The notes: generated by a model from the letters alone, not told the origin. Counted from the first letter of the stretch, positions 11,716 to 22,847 are shown. The stretch: 64,000 nt of DNA from Enoplolaimus lenunculus (GCA_030248215.1 JASANG010001731.1:62001-126000), one strand, 5' to 3'. Made by a program: numbers and translations.

Positions 11716-11849
11716 ATTTCTGACAAAAATTTCTAAGATGTACAGTACAGTGTGGGTTGCTCGAATAGCGCTGCAAGATGACCGCTGGTATCATTGTATC
11801 GAGCGCAGAATACAAATTAAGGGCCGCGCGTAACAAATAAAATTTCCGC

Positions 11850-13065
11850 GGGTTAAGCACAGCGCTTGTAAAAAATCTTTACCCGCTTACACCTTTTGTT
11901 ACAAATAACTCCATAGTGTTTTAAGTATTAAAAATATTATACTTGCCGAGCGTAATCAAACAAATTGGCGTCATTCTTTCTGCCACTTTTTATGAATAAA
12001 TGACTAGTATAATTTAACTTTTAAAGTATTAAGATCCATTCACACGCGCAAGTTTTGGCAGCCAAAACTCGCAGCTGCGACTTGCACAAAATACTTGCAG
12101 TTGCAAGTATTTTCAAAGGAACATTCCGATTAACCAATCAAACTGCAGGTGCAAGACATTCAAGCCACTTCCAACTGCATTCACAGGTGGGAATTAAATT
12201 AAATATCATGAATTCCAGTGAGTAATTTGCAGCTGAAAAAACGACAAAGCTGCTTTGCGTCCAAGCTTGCGCATACAATTTGCACGTGCAAGTTTTTGCT
12301 GCAAAAACTCGTGCCCTAACGAAAATTCATAGACTTTATATGGTATTAATGGAACTCTGCGATTATGTGTATGTTGGTTTACAGGCATAACCGTTTATAT
12401 TTAAAAATCTATCCCTATACCTAGTTGGCGCTGTGTTTGCTAACAGCGGTGGATACATAAACTTCTGATGGGGACGGGCTTGCAAAAGTTATGAAACGCA
12501 ATGTTTACCGATGTTACTGTGCCAATTTTCTGAGAGGCAAAATTGTAAAGGAGGAATCACACCATTTTATGACAAATTTTCTGACGGGGGCGGACGCTCC
12601 TCCCTGCTGTGGGTTCCCTAGAAATGATAAAGCTTAAACGGCCATACTGAGACGTAACGGCAAACTAAACTTATCCTGCTAAAATCTTTGTCTAATATTA
12701 ACTCCAAAATACCGCTGTGTAATTCTAAAACGGAAGCTTAAGCCTAAAACCACGAAGCTTGCAATTCAGTTTATGAAAATAAACATGGCTTACGGCTATC
12801 ATGCAGCGCCGGTAATTTGGGTGTGAGATGTGTCGCTCTTTCAAAATTGCTCTAGAAGTAAAAATACTGCATAGTCTTTTGAAATCATTGACATGAAAAT
12901 TATTCGTTCATAAATACCCGATTTATCATAAATATTATGGTGTGTTATCAATAGAGAACAGTAATACCAGGCCGCCAATTTATTTCACGGTTAACGTTTT
13001 TGAAAAATTGGCAATTATAACATTTTACAAAAAACATTAAAGATAGTAAACTGAAAATTTTTCGC
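11850..13065. other. intergenic, no feature recognised
   Basis: Contains short CTTGCA/TGCAAG palindromic words at 12050-12310 and CTTAAGC-like words at 12640-12760. No gene seen. Confidence 0.5.
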
Positions 13066-13336
13066 TTAACCCTTTCTCACATGAATATTTTCTATTTCCC
13101 CTGAGACCTACTTTTATGCTAGAATTCGAACTCCGGTGACTGGAGTGGGAGGCGTATACCATCACCACTCAGCTATAGGAGCTTGACGCTCGAGCCCGAG
13201 GGGGATCTCACGTCTTGTGTTGATTTAGTACTATGTATACGTGTTGCAATTGTTAAACACGGTGCGATATATACTATTTAACGTATATACACTGCGCTGA
13301 GTTGCCTACAGGCAACTCATCGTGAGAAGGGGTTAA
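13066..13336 (-). mobile_element. family A: TTAA-flanked MITE with a tRNA-like core
   Basis: TTAA at both borders (13066-13069 and 13333-13336), then CCCTTTCTCAC and GTGAGAAGGGG as inverted ends; that target and those ends are typical of piggyBac-type elements. On the minus strand an A box (TAGCTGAGTGG, 13175-13165) and a B box (AGTTCGAATTC, 13132-13122) stand 32 bases apart, the tRNA spacing. No coding frame. Near-identical copies lie at 16.8 and 63.6 kb. Confidence 0.82.
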
Positions 13337-13630
13337 TTACTTGTCTCGCTCGAAAGTTACCGTTTGTAGGTTGCGAACAACAAAATGTTCGCCGTGATTC
13401 GATGGAACTGTATGGACGTTCATACAACCTACTTATCCAATGACGACATACGGAGAATTAAAACTGTGCAACGGTGTACGGACAAAATTTATGTGGCAAG
13501 ACGGCTGGAGATAGTTAATTTTTAAACGTTTTCAATATATTTTGCAAGTAATGTTTGAAAAACACGTTTTCAGTGCATCGCTGCGTACTGTCTGGCTTCA
13601 GGCTCAAATCTGATGGAATTACAAATGTAG

Positions 13631-13970
13631 TCCCATCTGTCCCATTTGTCCCAACTGTCCCATATGTCCCAGCTGTCCCAAATGTCCCATCCGTCCCGTT
13701 TGCCCCCACTATCCCATCTGTCTCAACTGTCCCATCTGTACCAAGTGACCCAAATGTCTCAGCTGTCCCATCTGTCCCATCTGTTCCAACTGTCCCATCT
13801 GTCCCAACTGTCCCAACTCTGTCCATCTGTCCCAACTGTTCCATCTGTCCCAACTGTCCCAACTGTTCCATCTGCCCAAAGTGTCCCATCTGTCCCAACT
13901 GTCCCATATGTCCCAGCTGTCCCATCTGTCCCACTGTCTCATCTGTCCCAACTGTACCGCTGTCCCAATT
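13631..13970. repeat. 9-bp minisatellite, about 37 units
   Basis: Unit CTGTCCCAT/CTGTCCCAA. Since 9 is a multiple of 3, several frames on both strands stay open (Val-Pro-Ser/Thr on plus, Gly-Gln-Met/Leu or Gly-Thr-Asp on minus). Those frames are artefacts of the repeat. Confidence 0.95.
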
Positions 13971-13989
13971 ATATTTTTTGTATGTACTC

Positions 13990-14067
13990 CTGGTACATTG
14001 CTGTCTCGGGAAAATGGGACGGGTACGCCTGGCACATTTCTGTCCCGGGAAAATGGGACGGCCTTTA
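13990..14067. repeat. 39-bp direct duplication
   Basis: Two units starting CTGG(T/C)ACATT and containing GGGAAAATGGGACGG, directly after the 9-bp array. Confidence 0.8.
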
Positions 14068-14077
14068 GGGTAACATT

Positions 14078-14398
14078 GGCCGACGCCGGGGTGAAATTAG
14101 TCGTTGGCGTGACATCAACCGTTTAGGTAAAACCAACCGCAGTGGTGAAACCAGCTGTTCCGAGTGATAATAATTGTTCAGCCGAAACCGAACACTACGG
14201 TGAAACAAACCGTTGAGGTGAAACCAAGAGTTTGAAATAAAATCAACCGTAGGCGTGAGACCAATCGGTGCGGTGAAACCAACCGCTAGAATGAAATAAC
14301 CCTTGCGGTGAAATCAATCGCTGAAGGAAACCAACCCTTGGGGTGAAACCAACTACTACGGCGAAACCAAATGTTGGGGTGAATCCAAGCATTGGCGT
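14078..14398. repeat. degenerate 18-bp tandem repeat, about 17 units
   Basis: Consensus about GGTGAAACCAACCGTTGC. The last units (GGTGAAACCAACTACTAC, GGCGAAACCAAATGTTGG, GGTGAATCCAAGCATTGG) show the period clearly. Strongly diverged, so older than the 9-bp array beside it. Confidence 0.85.
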
Positions 14399-14399
14399 T

Positions 14400-16843
14400 T
14401 ATTAAATAATATGTGGAAAACAAACGTCACGAATGTGTAAAAAGTAGGTGCAAATGGATAGCAAAAATAAGCCTTTATAGTAACATGGGCCCCGGCGTCT
14501 ATTTTCACGCAACGGTTGGTTGCAACTTTGCGGTTTGTTTCACTCCTGTTAAAAGACCATTTGACGAAGAGCGTCGTTTGATGTAACGCAGAAAAAAAAC
14601 AAGGAACATTTGCTTCGGAAATAGTTTTAACTGTTTTTTCATCTGGAACATAAGTCCCTATTGCGGACAGCAAAATTGTTCCAATATTTATGCTCATGAT
14701 TCTTTCGGAAAGAGAGCGGTGCATCACTTAATTGAAAAGCAAAATAGTTTCCGTCATGTTGAAAGATTTTAGTTTACAACATATTCGCTTGTATTAAAAA
14801 TTGTTACAATTTTGTTGCCTTAAGAAAATACCGATGTCTATTGTATCATATACCACCCATTGTATGGTGACATAATTGCGGAATTTTATTGTAGCGAAGA
14901 CTAATTTTGCTAGATTCTCTCATTGACAGTGTTGTCACAAAACAAATCGCAATAAAAGTATTAAAACGATACTAAAAGTCGACCTCCGATTATATACTTA
15001 GTCGCTTTTTTGACTCTAATGAGTAAACCGACCAGTAAAAGTTCTAAGTTTTCACTACAAGTGTGCATTTCCTAGAAGTTGTTACATCGATCAATTTGAC
15101 GAACACAAAAATCATTGTCTCTGCGACCCGAACTTGATTTTAATGAAATTTCGTAATAAGAATCCGGCTAAAAATTGTCTAATTCATTGAAAATTTTTTA
15201 GTTTAGGACCCACCACCCACTGTATACAATTGTTGGGAAAGTGGAAACGTTTACACAGGCGATTAGCCTCAGCAGGCCACCGGATTTGCAATGTTTCAGT
15301 GATAGTTAAATTCTTTGTCAGCTTTGCTTTAACAAGTCTAATTTTGTAACATAGGATTTTGTACTGCATTTTTAAGAAGACGTATTCGTAATTTATTAAA
15401 ATCTGTAGGAGGGTACAGCAAAAATAGTTGTACAAGTAAGGGTAGCGCTACTTTTTAAAATTTATTAATGTCTTTCGGCACCATCCGTCATCGTCCGTTA
15501 CTGTATGGATTCGTATCGTGTCCGATATGCAATATATCACCTTGGAAACAGGGCGATAACTGTTATATTGCCCGATGAAGTTTTATATGCAACATTTCTA
15601 CACAATCGAGGGCCCTATAGGGCACACTCAAAACAATTTTTCTGCTACTTTAGAAAAAATTTCTTACATTTGACAAATATAATTAGCAAGGTGCACTTGA
15701 AAAGTATTACTGTTATAACAGAAATGTTTTCAAAAACGTTTTAAAATAAAGTCTGAAAATAAACGTTTTCCAGTTATTTTTAGAAAAATTGTCCTAAATA
15801 TATCAGCAAAACTTTTCAGATTTGCCACAGAAAACACTTTTCTGAATAAATTCAGAAATACTTTTTTGCGTGCAGTTAAAAAGTACTGGTTAAAGACACC
15901 AATGGCTGTTGCAACCGCTCGAGGCCGAAGGCCAAAAGCATGGTACTGCCCGAAGGTCTTTAACTAATGTTTTTTAGCCCGAGGGCACAAAGCTTGATGC
16001 TTTGCTAAGAAATGGGTCTACCGAGGTTGTTAAAATGTTGCATATGACTCCCGCAGGCAATAAATATGACTGTTATTGCCGTGATCTTTGGGCGACATTA
16101 AATTTATTGCCCGCACAGCGTTTTGTATCACATCTTACACTTTAATTTTACTAAAATTGATAATATTTTTAGCACGCAATTTTCAGATTATGCTTTATTT
16201 TAATTTCTGATCATATGCTTCTTAAAAAGTTGTTCCATTTGTAGAATATTTTCGAAGTCTGTAGTAATTTTCTATTTCTAGAACATTATTACGAAATTCT
16301 TCTTTATGGCTTATTCTTAGAGTTCTATTCGTATAATATTTTTACGAGTTGCTTGATTATGTTTTGCGAAATCATTTTTGGGCGATTCGAGTAATTTATC
16401 ATTTATTTTGTCTAATTATGTGTTCACGATATGTGATTCACAATGTGATTTGGAATGTATGTTTAAACCTCCTCGTGTTGATAACTTTGTTGCTTGTTCT
16501 GTTTATGAAATAGGAAATAGGCATCTTTGGTTCTAATTGTGTTCCACAAAATACTCAGTGCAATACCTATCCTCTGAGTGTATTTGAGTTTTATGGCCTT
16601 TGAAAAAAACAGAAAACCTCCGGATATTTTGGATCTGGCACCTGAAGATTGTGTAATTTGGCTTTACTCGGTTTGTGTTTGGAGTTAATACAAGGCGCGA
16701 TGGTGAGTTAATTTTCATAATTTCAAAGGCGGAAATAAATACTGGTGCAAGCCATTGTATAAAATATAAAAAAAATTTGTTAACACGGCACATTGCAATG
16801 TTATTCCTAGCTATGTTGAATATCAGCCCAAGGGCATATAAGT
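14400..16843. other. intergenic, no feature recognised
   Basis: AT-rich. The 123-codon minus frame at 14356-14727 overlaps the 18-bp repeat and has no support. Confidence 0.5.
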
Positions 16844-17115
16844 TTAACCCTTTCTCACGTGAATATTTTCAATTTCATGTAAGATGTAATTTCAAGGAAG
16901 ATTCGATCGCCAGTCTCACGGGTGGGAGGCGTTTACGATGACCACTTAGCTATAGGAGCTTGACGCTCGAGCCCGAGTAGGCTCTCACGTGTTGTGGAGA
17001 TTGTGCACTGCTCATATATGTTATAAATGTTTTAAACACTGCTCACAGTGTGTGTATTACTCGTACATTATTGTATTTAGATGCTCATAGAATACTCTAT
17101 GAGTGAAAGGGTTAA
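16844..17115 (-). mobile_element. family A element, second copy
   Basis: TTAA then CCCTTTCTCACGTGAATATT on the left, GAGTGAAAGGG then TTAA on the right. The CTTAGCTATAGGAGCTTGAC segment (complement of the A-box region) is kept. The B-box region has drifted more than in the 13.1 and 63.6 kb copies. Confidence 0.78.
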
Positions 17116-17473
17116 TACCAGCCCTAGGGTTGATCATAAAATATTAGCCCTAGGGCCGATATTAAACTTATCGGCCGTCGGGCTGATAGTCATTATATCT
17201 ATTGTAAAAGTAGGAAGCAATATCTTATATCGTCTCGGTGGCATCCTTTGGTGTGGGCAATCAATGATGATATCATACAGAAACGGACGGTGCCAAACGA
17301 AGTTTCTAAAATGAAGCCAAAACGTTTCCAGTTGCTACAAATATTTAGCAACACCGGGGTAAGCGACGACTCATTGATTAAGCCACTGAAACATGATTTT
17401 GTATTTAAAATGTTTAATCTGATAAAACACGACATTTATCGCAGACTTGTATTATAATTGTCGTTATTGGAGC

Positions 17474-17633
17474 AGGACCGTAGCCAGCTGACATTGCTGG
17501 TGGGCTAAAAAATTTTTCAGTAGGGTCATACAAGGGTTGTCATTGACTTACAAGCTAAATTAAAATTATATAGTAGGGCCAAAATTTTTTCATGGGGGCT
17601 GAGCCGCACCTGGATCTACATGGCTGCGGTCCC
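17474..17633 (+). mobile_element. family C element
   Basis: GGACCGTAGCCAGCTGAC...GGTGGGCTAAAAAATTTTTC, then GACTTACAAGC, GGGGGCTGAGCC, and ends GGCTGCGGTCCC. The ends form imperfect inverted repeats. Non-coding. Confidence 0.75.
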
Positions 17634-18217
17634 GTATTGGACACAAACGGGTTTAAAATGGTAGGATTTAAAAATTTTATCTAAAGATCCATGTGAAAGT
17701 GTATTTCAAATGCACCGTTAAAAATACGACACTGCGACTCCGTTTATAAATCTTGGGTCCTTCATCCTGCTTGCAGGGACGTACAGATTGGCTTGGACTC
17801 GATGACGAGTTCGATAAAACACAATATTGGTTTAAAAAGTAATATAAGTTGATAACAATGAAGCAGTAATTTAGGGTCAACGGACAATAATAATTATAAA
17901 ACCAAACGAAGGCGAGGGTGTTAGCTTGATGTCCTCTCGGCACGCCATTACTGCTTACTAGTATTAAATTTCGTTTGTGAACTATTTGAAATAGCTTCGC
18001 TATAAAAAATATAAGAATAAGGATATATACAGTATACACATGCCACGTAATACACGCACTTTCTGTCCAAAAATCGGATGTGTGGATGCTTGATTAGGCA
18101 AAATGTTTCCCGGATAGCCGTCACATTCCTAAATTTCAAGAAATCTTTTGATTCCAACCACGCTTTTCGCCACAAGACTGTTCCACCTTGGGAAAAACAT
18201 TTTATCTTTTGTCATAC

Positions 18218-18472
18218 GGTAAGAAGTTTAACAAGCTTTTTTCGCTTGGTTTTCGAGTCAAATAGATCACAGATTCAAGGGGTGGCATACCAACAAACAA
18301 ATCTTGACTCAACTGCTCAACAGTTTCGGAAGGGCAAAAATTGTAGTTGACACCCAACGGTATAGGAAGCAGACGCGAAATAGGTGTATAGACGTGATGA
18401 AACCTGGCGCAGAAACAGAGTGGTCTCATGCCGCAGATTGACCAATGGCACGCATTTTCGACAAAGATGGAC
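18218..18472 (-). CDS. candidate exon of an unrecognised gene
   Basis: A GC-richer segment with a strong minus-strand acceptor (CTGTTATTTTAG|GTCC) and a donor CC|GTATGA. The frame reads SIFVENACHWSICGMRPLC..., then VNYNFCPSETVEQLSQDLF and VGMPPLESVIYLTRKPSEK, which looks like real protein, with several Cys and Pro. If not spliced, the frame stops at about 18202. I do not recognise the family. It lies downstream of the LMO stop on the same strand, so it is a separate gene or a 3' exon of an unseen one. The next exon is unclear. Confidence 0.33.
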
Positions 18473-18688
18473 CTAAAATAACAGAAACCTATTAAGCTAA
18501 ACTATACTAAGTAGAAATATAGAAAGACAGAAATATATCTACGCAAAATTTTTAGTTTTTGAAGGCGAAAATCCGGTCGCAATATTAGAGGCATCTCATA
18601 AGTTTCCAACTAATTCTTGTATACAGGCAAGCATACAAGGCAAAAATATGGTTAGAAATCCTAAAGTTGGAAACTATGGAGCAGCATA

Positions 18689-18694
18689 TTTATT
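18689..18694 (-). promoter_or_regulatory. possible LMO polyadenylation signal (AATAAA)
   Basis: On the minus strand this reads AATAAA, about 400 bases after the LMO stop. It is a motif in the right place and nothing more. Confidence 0.3.
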
Positions 18695-19048
18695 AATGAT
18701 ATCAACTGATTTCCGCATACAAATCACAACCTAATAATGTGACATCGCATATATCTGCTATAGATACAAAACTGAGCAATACGCTTAGTTCGAAAACGGT
18801 CAATATATAACAAACTCATAACAAGTACTATGAGTATTTGAGAACGCTGATTATGTGCGAGACAGTGTCGCATATAAGCGCGGTATATTAATATATCCCC
18901 TCCCGAAATTTCAGGACAACCGACAAAATATTACTTTTTCCAAACGTTCAAGTAACCCCCCTACTGAATCTTGCAAAAAAAGCCGTTTTCAGCAGTGAAT
19001 AAAATTAAACATGAATTATGTTCGTCCAAAGTATTAAAATATATACTG

Positions 19049-19126
19049 GTTGCGTCCATGTGACACTGGATCAGCTTGCGTCCATGTGACACTGGTTCAG
19101 CTTGCGTCCATGTGACACTGGTTCAG
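19049..19126. repeat. 26-bp tandem repeat, 3 copies, over the LMO stop codon
   Basis: Three near-identical 26-bp units; the clearest two are 19075-19100 and 19101-19126, with a CTTGCGTCCATGTGACACTG core. The LMO frame enters the array and ends in it, so the last residues (about LNQCHMDAS) and the stop are repeat-encoded. Because 26 is not a multiple of 3, gain or loss of one unit would change the C-terminal tail. Confidence 0.9.
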
Positions 19127-22100
19127 CTTACCGGCAGCATTTCCGCTACAGTCCGGCGCTTCATTGACCATATCGTCGCCCGCTTGTTGAATTTGTCGTT
19201 TTAACTGTGCTGTGAGTCCAGGATAATTCAAACTGCTTATATTTGCGAATACCATTCGCTCTTCGTAATCATATTCGCAGAGTATTTTGTTGTCACATAA
19301 ATAAAACTTATCGCCAACACAAAATCTGAAATAGAACAAAAATTTAGTGTATTTATTGCTTCAGTTTAATATTGCAGAGAGTTGCCATCTGGACAAGGCT
19401 TGGGTGTAGAGTTAGGTTTAACGATATGCTGCATATAAATCGTAAATATATAGGAATTTTTAATTTTTATTAACCGCACCAATTTTCGGTCGTTTACAAA
19501 CTTTCTATAATACGTAGATGTACGGCTTATAACGACACTTTAGTCTCACTATAGTTAGCTTGTACATCCACCAGCCTAGAACACATGGGCCCATGTATAG
19601 AACAGGGCCGGAACATTAGTATAAGCATATTCCTAAGCCTAGGCCTAAACCTAAGCCTAAACAAAAAATGCGTCTAAAGCTTAAATTGACTCTATTATAG
19701 CCCCTCCGGAAAACGACCCGGTCCTGTTGTATACATGGGCCAACATATGGAACAAAATGTCAATATTTGAATATTGTTCTTGCTTCGAGCACCATTCAGA
19801 AGCGTAGTCAGCTCACCTTGCTAGGGGGGGGGGGGGGCAAAATTTTTTCCAGGAGAGGCATGCAAGGGTTTTCGTTGACGTACAAACAAGGTTGAAAATT
19901 TTCTAGGGAGTTGGGCAAAATTCTTCCTGGGGGCTGAGCCCTTCGTACATTAATTAACAACCATAGCAGAAAAATTAGTCTAAAGCTTAAGCTCATTCTC
20001 GTCTAGTCCCACAGAAAAATGTTTCGCCCCTGATCTTTACATCGGCCGCAGATTGTAACCCTACAAACCCTTTACAACCCTACGATATTTTTATAAAACG
20101 CAATCCTTTCTCTCCAAAATCCTGGTTACACCCATAGACATACCGATGATTACACTCTTGACACGCGAAACACTCCAAATGATAAACGTTGTTGCGTGCA
20201 CGCATCACCATTTCAAACGCTGGAATCTGTTTGAGACATGCAGCGCAATCACCGGTTGATCCAAACAGGCGCAGATAATCGCGGCGACACAAGATCAGGT
20301 TGGCTTTGGTGTACAGCGACGAGCCAACTTCACCCAGGCGACATTCGCAACACGCGCACTGAAACAAAAAAGGTTTTTTCTAATTTCAGAGGGTTACACT
20401 TAAACGTTACGAACGATTTTCTTCTTTTACCTCTGCCGAGTTTGATCAATTTCACAGAAATTTTGTATTGGTAGAAATGTTTATTATTCTTGAGATGACA
20501 ATCGCAAAATGCGAACTGAAACAAAAAACCATTCAGTTTCAAATTTCACGTGTCATATTTCGATATCAGTAATAGTTTTATTACCGATTTCAAGATTTTT
20601 GTTAATAATTGAAGACGTTAGGTTGCAAAACATAGTAATGCAAGGACTGCCAAAATTAAGTTATCCCTCCAAATTTTAATTTGATGACTAAATTTGAGGA
20701 GCTTTTTACTCCGAAATGACGTTGCATATTGGACCTTTCTCAGTATAAATTTTATTATTTTTAGCACTAAATGTCGTCACTTAAAACGTGAAATTTTTTG
20801 CTAAAATTAAGCCTTTGTCTCCAATTTTCAATTCAAGACCAATCTTTGTAATATTGTCCTCATTTCTATTTAAATATTTTGAGGAATAATGCGGGATTCA
20901 CTGTATAACCAAAGCATGCGGGTCACGGTTTGTCCCATGTTGATTCGACGTTTGTTAACGTTAAATTTCGGGTTTTAAATCGAGTCAACAGCCAAAACTC
21001 GACCGTCATATGACATTAGCTTATAAACCACCGCTCTCAAATGTGCAATGTGTACAAGAGTCGGTATGTCACATCTGTGGGACATTTATGCAAATATATG
21101 ATATTCCAAAATTGCAACGAACATCATATGATATTCAGCGGGACAGCGTAATCTTCGGTTGCTAATAAATGAATAAATGGAAAGTCGGATGGTGGCAGCA
21201 CAGGTGTTTTTTAAAATACCAAAAACACGCGGAAAATTACCTCGAATATCTTATGATATGGAAGAACAAATGGCGAACTACACATGTTAATAGCAGGCAA
21301 ATACAAATTTTTGAATATGATTATGGGTTTGCAAACAGACAAAATGTTACCCAATAGCCTACTATGGACAAAACCTGTCCAAAACTGCCCCGGTTATAAC
21401 GTGAACCCCGCATAGGGGTTGCACTATATTTTGTGTTGCACACCGCCGGACGCCGCTATGAGTTGCTAACAAATATATAGGCAATATCTATTTGGTGGCG
21501 TGCGACCATTTTAAATGAAATGATTCACGGTGCTACGCGTCAGCGGGCACCGAGTACAGCGCAACCATAAAATTATCAACTGAACACGTAAAAATTGTTT
21601 GATTACGTTGGAAAACGGAGTTTCTCCTGTTTGAACTTTTGTATTTGAAAAAACTGTCCACCGAGTTTACCCACTGATACATTTTTGTAAATACAAAACG
21701 GAAATTATCGTTTCGATTTTCACAAGTCTGACACATAATTAAAGTTGACAAAAATGGCGTAGCTGGACGAGGTTTGGACGTCAAACTTTGTCTAACCAAT
21801 TTTGGTAACTGTGGTTAAATTGGAAAGGCAAGAAGCCACATTTCAGACATTTTTATAGAACGTAATTACCTTCAAACAATCTTCATGCCAATATTTATCG
21901 ATCGCTTTCAGCAAATATTTGTCGATTATCTTTTTGTTGCAGCCTTCGCAGAAAAATGGTTCTGCAGTTGGATCCGTTTTCTGTATATGATTGGGATTAT
22001 TGCTCGCGGTTGTTGTTGTTGCTGCTGAAACATGCTGCGTGTTGCCAGTGCTGTGTCGCGAGCTACCAGGGGCTTTTGAATGATTCACACGATGTTGCTG

Positions 22101-22847
22101 TTGTTGTAGATGATGATGATGTGGTGGTAGTAGTCCTTGAGTGGTGCCAAAGACACGCGGTCCTGAATAATGACTTGGTCCATTATGTACAGCGGAAGGA
22201 CCGCCGAAATGGCCCGGCGGTCCATAACGACCGGCCAATTGACTTGACGGCGGTCCGCCACCGGTCATAGACGATGATGGCAACGATATAGGGCCTTGCT
22301 GGATACTACTGGCAATCAATGGAGGCAACCCTGGTGCGCAACTATCGCGATTATTGATAGCAATTGTCGAATAAGGTGAGTGAGATGGTTTAGCTTGTTG
22401 AATCTGAGGTTGTTGTTTTGAATAAACAGTTTCGCTGGCATAATGTGCGTTATTATTACTATCAGTAGTGTCTGTAGAAAAATTCCCAGCAGGGACGGAC
22501 GGGGATACTAGCCATGGCTCGGATGAATCTTTTAGGGTTGTCATTGTATCTGTTGTGGTGCAAGCTGCTGACAAGCTATTGCAACTAAGGCTTTCAGTGT
22601 TATTATTATTATTATTACTACTATTACTAATGTTATTGTTGTTATTAATATTGTAGCAGTTGGTGTTGCTTTCAAAACTCGAATTTTCGGCGAGTTGAAT
22701 AAAGTTTACCGGTGAGCTTTCAACGCGTAACTGCGAACTTGACTGCCGCGGATTGCTATTGGCTGGCGGCGTTGTAGACACATTACTGTTTGCTGATTGG
22801 TCAGAATTATTACAACGTGGTAGTGTTGGTGATACCGATGACGTCAT
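19097..22847 (-). CDS. LMO1/3-like: LIM-only transcription cofactor of the LMO1/LMO3 type, long N-terminus
   Basis: Nuclear adaptor with two tandem LIM zinc-binding domains; the family binds LDB/NLI and bHLH or GATA partners. Exons in transcript order are 22847-21870, 20358-20144 and 19325-19097. Junctions are TTGAAG|GTAATT..TTTCAG|TGCGCG (phase 0) and CATCG|GTATGT..TTTCAG|ATTTTG (phase 2), giving 473 residues. LIM1 ligands are C300, C303, H321, C324, C327, C330, C350, D353. LIM2 ligands are C364, C367, H386, C389, C392, C395, C414, D417, so all sixteen are present. The blocks [20 protein letters not shown] and [10 protein letters not shown] are those of LMO1/LMO3 rather than LMO2 or LMO4. 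Family members are usually about 150 residues; here about 294 Ser/Asn/Gln/His-rich residues precede LIM1. The first exon stays open to a TTTCAG acceptor at 22874, so an upstream exon may exist. The last codons lie inside a 26-bp tandem repeat. Confidence 0.93.
19588..19742 (+). mobile_element. family E element, complete, in LMO intron 2
   Basis: GGCCCATGTATAGAACAGGG at the left and CCTGTTGTATACATGGGCC at the right form inverted ends of about 24 bp. The interior is degenerate CCTAAG/GCCTAA hexamers followed by TGCGTCTAAAGCTTAAATTG. Confidence 0.75.
19800..19945 (+). mobile_element. family C element with G-run, in LMO intron 2
   Basis: CGTAGTCAGCTCACCTTGCTA, then 14 G, GCAAAATTTTTTCC, GGCATGCAAGGGTTTTCG, GGGGGCTGAGCCC. 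The right inverted end is lost. Confidence 0.7.
19955..20045 (+). mobile_element. family E element, right half, in LMO intron 2
   Basis: AAATTAGTCTAAAGCTTAAG, TAGTCCCACAGAAAAATGTT, then CTTTACATCGGCCG, as at the right half of the 24.2 kb copy. It abuts the family C copy. Confidence 0.6.
20359..21869 (-). other. LMO intron 1
   Basis: About 1.5 kb, phase 0, splitting LIM1 between K326 and C327. It is AT-rich, and I see no named repeat family or extra exon in it. Confidence 0.8.
22598..22650. repeat. TTATTA-rich microsatellite inside LMO exon 1
   Basis: Codes for the Asn-rich run at about residues 62-84. The trinucleotide array keeps the frame. Confidence 0.85.

Larger units (their letters stand above)
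19326..20143 (-). other. LMO intron 2, largely made of inserted small repeats
   Basis: An 818-base phase-2 intron inside the LIM2 coding region. Roughly half of it is repeat: a family E element (19588-19742), a family C element with a 14-G run (19800-19945) and a family E right half (about 19955-20045), one after another. Confidence 0.8.

Noticed and set aside
13515-14073. Open frames of 108-172 codons on both strands (Val-Pro-Ser or Gly-Gln-Met rich)
   Set aside because: They are readings of the 9-bp minisatellite; a 9-bp unit cannot close a frame it does not itself stop.
14356-14727. 123-codon minus frame
   Set aside because: Length expected by chance in a window of this size, and its end lies in the 18-bp repeat.
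21956-22656. Plus-strand frames rich in Val/Asp and Leu
   Set aside because: Antisense shadows of the LMO N-terminal exon and its trinucleotide repeats.
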